From NCBI GenBank assembly GCA_046734415.1, contig JBKPRD010000163.1, positions 1 to 7,553 of the forward strand: a stretch of DNA of 7,553 bases. Reading direction: 5' to 3'. The position numbers and the translations under genes were made by a program. The notes beneath the pieces were generated by a model, which saw only the letters and a program-made list of their open reading frames with translations, was not told where the DNA came from and did no database searches. This document shows, piece after piece, positions 4,544-7,553 of the stretch (its first letter is position 1; the number at the start of each line of letters is the position of its first letter). Source of the stretch: DATBLE01 sp046734415 (GTDB taxonomy: Bacteria; Actinomycetota; Thermoleophilia; Gaiellales; Gaiellaceae).

Positions 4544-7255
4544 GTGGGGGAACGGAGCAGCACAACAACCGACTCTTTGCGAACCGGATCAGGAAGCGAC
4601 GGCCCGAGTCAGAAGCGCCCGGCCCTGGCAACGGTGAGCTCTCGCGGTTCCGCGAGCCGCCCGCTCCCGCGAGCACGATTCATCCAGGTCGGAAATAAGA
4701 AGCAGTTCATTCGCGGGGTCACATACGGAACGTTCAGCGAGAGTGCCGACGGCTCCCCTTACCCCGAGCCGCACATCGTCGCGCGGGATTTCGCCGCCAT
4801 GTCAGCCGTCGGAGTGAATGCCATCCGCCTCTATACCGCTCCGCCCCGCTGGCTCCTCGACCTTGCATACGAACACGGCCTCCTCGCGATGGTCGGCCTC
4901 GCGTGGGAGGACCACGTCACATTCCTCGACAGCAAGAAGCGCGCGGCGGCGATCATCGATCAGCTGCGAGGGGAGGCAGCGGCTTGCGCGGGCCACCCCG
5001 CGCTCCTCTGCTACGCGGTGGGGAACGAGATTCCGGCCTCGATCGTCCGGTGGCACGGAAGCCGCCGGATCGAGCGCTTCATCGAGCGCCTCTACTCGGC
5101 TGTGAAGCACGTCGACCCGGAGGGGCTCGTCACATACGTCAATTACCCCTCCACGGAATACCTGCAGCTGCCATTCCTCGACCTCGTGAGCTTCAACGTC
5201 TACCTCGAATCCGACGAGTCGCTCCAGACATACCTGGCCCGCCTCCACAACATCGCGGGCGACCGCCCGCTGCTGATCACCGAGCTCGGTCTCGACAGCC
5301 GCAGTCATGGCGAGGATGTCCAGGCGCGCGTGCTCGAGCAGCAGGTCCGGACGGCGTACGCATCGGGTTGCGCAGGGGCGTTCGTCTTCTCGTGGACGGA
5401 CGAATGGAACCGGGGTGGCGTGGAAGTCGACGACTGGCGCTTCGGTCTCGTCGATCGCGAGCGACAGCCCAAGCCGGCGCTCGCTTCGGTCGAGAAGGCT
5501 TTCGCAGACGTGCCTCTTCCCCGCGACATGAAGACCCCTCGCGTTTCCGTTGTTGTCTGTTCGTACAACGGCGAGCAAACGATCGGCCAATGCCTCGACG
5601 CGCTCAGCCGTCTCGACTACCCCGACTACGAAGTGATCGTGGTCGACGACGGCTCGACCGACCGCACCGCCGAGATCGCGAACGGCTTCGACGTCCGGCT
5701 GATTCGGACCGAGAACCACGGTCTGTCAGCCGCTCGCAACACGGGCGTCGAAGCGGCCACAGGCGAGATCGTCGCCTTTACAGACGACGACGCGTGCCCG
5801 GATCCAGACTGGCTTCGCTACCTCGCACACGCCTTCGTCCGAACCGAGCACGCGGGAATCGGCGGGCCCAACCTCTTGCCGTGCGACGCGGGCACCGTGG
5901 AGCGCGCAGTCGCGCACGCTCCGGGCGGACCGACGCACGTCCTGCTCTCTGATCAGGTGGCCGAGCACATACCGGGATGCAACATGGCCTTCCGGCGGGA
6001 AGCGTTGCTGGCGGTGGGCGGTTTCGACTCCCGGTTCAGAGTTGCCGGCGACGACGTCGACATCTGCTGGCGTCTGCAGGAACTCGGCTGGACGATCGGC
6101 TTCTGTCCTGCCGCTGTCGTGCTCCACCGACGGCGGCGCTCCGTTCGCGCGTACCTGAGGCAGCAGCGGGATTACGGGAAAGCCGAGGCATTGCTCGAGC
6201 GGAAGTGGCCGGAGAGGTACAACCGCGGAGGTCATCTCGCCTGGGAGGGCAGGATGTATTCGCCCGCCCCGCGGAACCACCGTCGCGGGCGCATCGACTA
6301 CGGGACGTGGGGGAGCAACCTCTTCCAGTCGCTCTACCACCGCACGCCGAGCACACTCGGGACGCTGCCGCTGATGCCCGAGTGGTACCTCATCATCACC
6401 CTGCTCGGGCTGCTCGCGACCCTCGGCATGTTCCGCGGGCCGCTCCTGCCCTGGACGTCCGGTGCGCCTGTGCACGTCGAGTTGCTCCTCTGCGCAGCCG
6501 CGATCCTCGCACTGGCCTTCAACGCAGTGCGAATTGCGTGGCACGCCCCGACGATCTCCTCCGCCGACAGCCTCTCAGTGCGGAGCCTGAGCGCAGTCCT
6601 GTACATCCTCCAGCCTCTCGCCCGTCTGACGGGGCGGCTGCGGCGCGGCCTGACTCCCTGGCGGCGACGCGGGGAACTTGTGTTCGCGTTTCCACGGACG
6701 CGACGGCGCAGCGTCTGGAGCGAACGCTGGCGGTCGCAAACCGACCGCCTGCTCGAGCTGGAAGCCGATCTTCGTGCCCGATGCATGAGCGTCGTCCGGG
6801 GAGGAGACGGCGACCGCTGGGACATCCAGGTCAGGGTCGGGCCGCTCGGAGCTGCGCGGTTGCGAGTCGCCGTCGAAGAGCATGGCCACGGCCGGCAGCT
6901 CGTCTGCTATCGCGTGTGGCCGAGACTGTCGCGGCTGGTGCCGGCGATCGTGCTGCTCCTGGCCGTCTGGTTCGCCGGAACTCTGGGGCACGATTACTAT
7001 CTCGCTGCCGCCATCGGGGTCGTCCTGCTGGTCGTCGTCCTCCGCTCCTTGCAGGAGGCGGGAGCTGCCGTGGCCGTTGCGCTGCGCGCGATCGGGGACG
7101 AGGTCGAGTCAGACGAGAAACGGGCCGACATCGGCGAGCTGTTGGACGACCTCCGGGTGATCCCTGAGCGCTCCCGCCGGAGCGGGTTCGTCGACCAGAA
7201 CGGCTCGGACGCCCACGCCACGACCGCGGAGGAATCGCTTGAGCGCCGCAGCTGA
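4544..7255 (+). CDS. Fusion protein: clan-A glycoside hydrolase, family 2 glycosyltransferase, membrane C-terminus
   Basis: From GTG 4544 this is 903 residues (GGGAGAGG lies just upstream; TTG 4310 or GTG 4634 are alternatives). Residues about 45-320 form a TIM-barrel hydrolase like the catalytic domain of GH2/GH5-type enzymes: FIRGVTYGTF, VGNE with acid/base Glu162, LLITELG with nucleophile Glu247, then FSWTDEW and DWRFGLVD. Residues about 333-560 are a GT-A glycosyltransferase: VSVVVCSYN, VVDDGSTD (Asp368-369), FTDDDA (metal-binding DDD 414-416), GGFD, AGDDVDICWRL (likely base Asp503/504) and QQRDYG at 540-545, recalling the QxxRW of processive synthases. Hydrophobic helices follow at about 611-631 and 643-664, then a soluble stretch, then a pair at 798-812 and 819-835. 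By family, the GT adds sugars from a nucleotide donor at the inner membrane face; the hydrolase may trim or transfer glycan. Donor and product are unknown. The stop overlaps the next gene by 17 bases, so the ABC exporter is probably its partner. Confidence 0.85.
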   Translation: MGERSSTTTDSLRTGSGSDGPSQKRPALATVSSRGSASRPLPRARFIQVGNKKQFIRGVTYGTFSESADGSPYPEPHIVARDFAAMSAVGVNAIRLYTAPPRWLLDLAYEHGLLAMVGLAWEDHVTFLDSKKRAAAIIDQLRGEAAACAGHPALLCYAVGNEIPASIVRWHGSRRIERFIERLYSAVKHVDPEGLVTYVNYPSTEYLQLPFLDLVSFNVYLESDESLQTYLARLHNIAGDRPLLITELGLDSRSHGEDVQARVLEQQVRTAYASGCAGAFVFSWTDEWNRGGVEVDDWRFGLVDRERQPKPALASVEKAFADVPLPRDMKTPRVSVVVCSYNGEQTIGQCLDALSRLDYPDYEVIVVDDGSTDRTAEIANGFDVRLIRTENHGLSAARNTGVEAATGEIVAFTDDDACPDPDWLRYLAHAFVRTEHAGIGGPNLLPCDAGTVERAVAHAPGGPTHVLLSDQVAEHIPGCNMAFRREALLAVGGFDSRFRVAGDDVDICWRLQELGWTIGFCPAAVVLHRRRRSVRAYLRQQRDYGKAEALLERKWPERYNRGGHLAWEGRMYSPAPRNHRRGRIDYGTWGSNLFQSLYHRTPSTLGTLPLMPEWYLIITLLGLLATLGMFRGPLLPWTSGAPVHVELLLCAAAILALAFNAVRIAWHAPTISSADSLSVRSLSAVLYILQPLARLTGRLRRGLTPWRRRGELVFAFPRTRRRSVWSERWRSQTDRLLELEADLRARCMSVVRGGDGDRWDIQVRVGPLGAARLRVAVEEHGHGRQLVCYRVWPRLSRLVPAIVLLLAVWFAGTLGHDYYLAAAIGVVLLVVVLRSLQEAGAAVAVALRAIGDEVESDEKRADIGELLDDLRVIPERSRRSGFVDQNGSDAHATTAEESLERRS
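7228..7232 (+). promoter_or_regulatory. Ribosome binding site that fixes a TTG start
   Basis: GGAGG lies six bases before TTG 7239. The in-frame ATG at 7260 is 27 bases away, too far for this site. The TTG is therefore the better start for the ABC exporter and makes it overlap the end of the glycosyltransferase gene, implying coupled translation. Confidence 0.6.
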
Positions 7256-7553
7256 GACGATGCCCGCGCCGGCGAAGCGCTCGGGCTGGGAGCTGTGGAG
7301 TTACGTCCCGCGGGCGTTCCCGTACCTGCGGCCGCACAGAGCAGCGATGGCCGGCTCGCTGGTGCTCAGCGTGATCAACACGGTCGTGCATCTGCTCCAA
7401 CCGTGGCCGCTCGCGATCCTGATCGACAGCGTCGCCGGGAAGAAGCCGCTGCCCCCGATTGCCGCCCAGATTTTGCCCAGCGGCCGCTACCAGCAACTTG
7501 CGGCCCTGGTCTTTCTTGGCTTCTTGCTGACAGTGCTTGGCAATGCCCTGCAC
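7239..7553 (+). CDS. ABC exporter (MsbA/NdvA-type), N-terminal membrane part
   Basis: Only the first 105 residues are in the window; the frame is open to the last base. A short polar N-terminus is followed by FPYLRPHRAAM, a first membrane helix (about 36-53), the QPWPLAILID block (54-63) that characterises the first transmembrane domain of half-size lipid/glycan/peptide exporters, a loop with KKPLPP, and the beginning of a second helix (about 86-102). The nucleotide-binding domain lies beyond the window, so ATPase motifs cannot be checked. Such proteins move lipids, glycolipids, oligosaccharides or peptides outwards as dimers. Overlap with the upstream hydrolase-glycosyltransferase gene suggests it exports or flips that enzyme's product, as NdvA does for the cyclic glucan made by NdvB; this is inference from layout, not from homology to NdvA. 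Confidence 0.82.
   Translation, partial: MSAAAETMPAPAKRSGWELWSYVPRAFPYLRPHRAAMAGSLVLSVINTVVHLLQPWPLAILIDSVAGKKPLPPIAAQILPSGRYQQLAALVFLGFLLTVLGNALH

Noticed and set aside
4201..4563. 120-codon minus-strand open frame containing MLLGIGNLQQKLKANRVLF
   Set aside because: The short stretch looks protein-like, but the rest is low-complexity Arg/Ser, there is no ribosome site, and I recognise no family; at most it is a decayed remnant.
1..7553. CRISPR array, integrase or transposase gene
   Set aside because: No regularly spaced long repeats and no recombinase or transposase motifs on either strand; the mobile-element case rests only on att-like repeats and gene breaks, and an assembly mosaic remains possible.

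Overview
The window looks like chromosome from a high-GC, F420-using actinobacterium. A Thermoleophilia/Gaiellales-like soil lineage is my best guess. The pointers are strong G/C third-position bias, GTG and TTG starts, an F420-type luciferase-like oxidoreductase, -10 boxes of TAGGCT type placed directly before start codons, and a branched-chain amino-acid ABC cassette overlapping by GTGA. The lineage is inference; no phylogenetic marker is present.

Layout. 1-450 is the 3' end of a beta-propeller protein gene. 451-669 holds a possible 34-codon remnant on the minus strand and a 19-bp exact copy of the anticodon arm of the downstream tRNA gene. 670-1509 encodes a secreted protein made of two cysteine-matched domains. 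1510-1733 has clusters of short direct repeats. 1734-1805 (minus) is tRNA-Arg(CCT), whose anticodon arm is the second copy of the 19-bp repeat. 1845-2735 (minus) is an intact F420-type oxidoreductase. Divergent from it, 2783-4049 is a wrecked cassette: 53 codons of a short-chain dehydrogenase fused in frame to the 3' end of a livM-like permease gene with an internal stop, then an intact livG-like ATPase gene, then a livF-like gene cut after about 13 codons. The livF break coincides with the 9-bp core (TTAGGAAAC) of the tRNA repeat. 4050-4543 has no convincing gene but carries three perfect inverted repeats and a TATACT box. 4544-7255 encodes a large fusion of a glycoside hydrolase, a family 2 glycosyltransferase and a membrane region. 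It overlaps the start of an ABC exporter gene (7239 onward) that runs off the window.

Two stories stand out. First, a tRNA anticodon-arm sequence recurs at gene boundaries and breakpoints, which suggests site-specific integration and decay around tRNA-Arg(CCT). An assembly mosaic is the main alternative. Second, the hydrolase-transferase-membrane fusion translationally coupled to an ABC exporter looks like a synthesis, trimming and export module for an unknown glycan or glycoconjugate.
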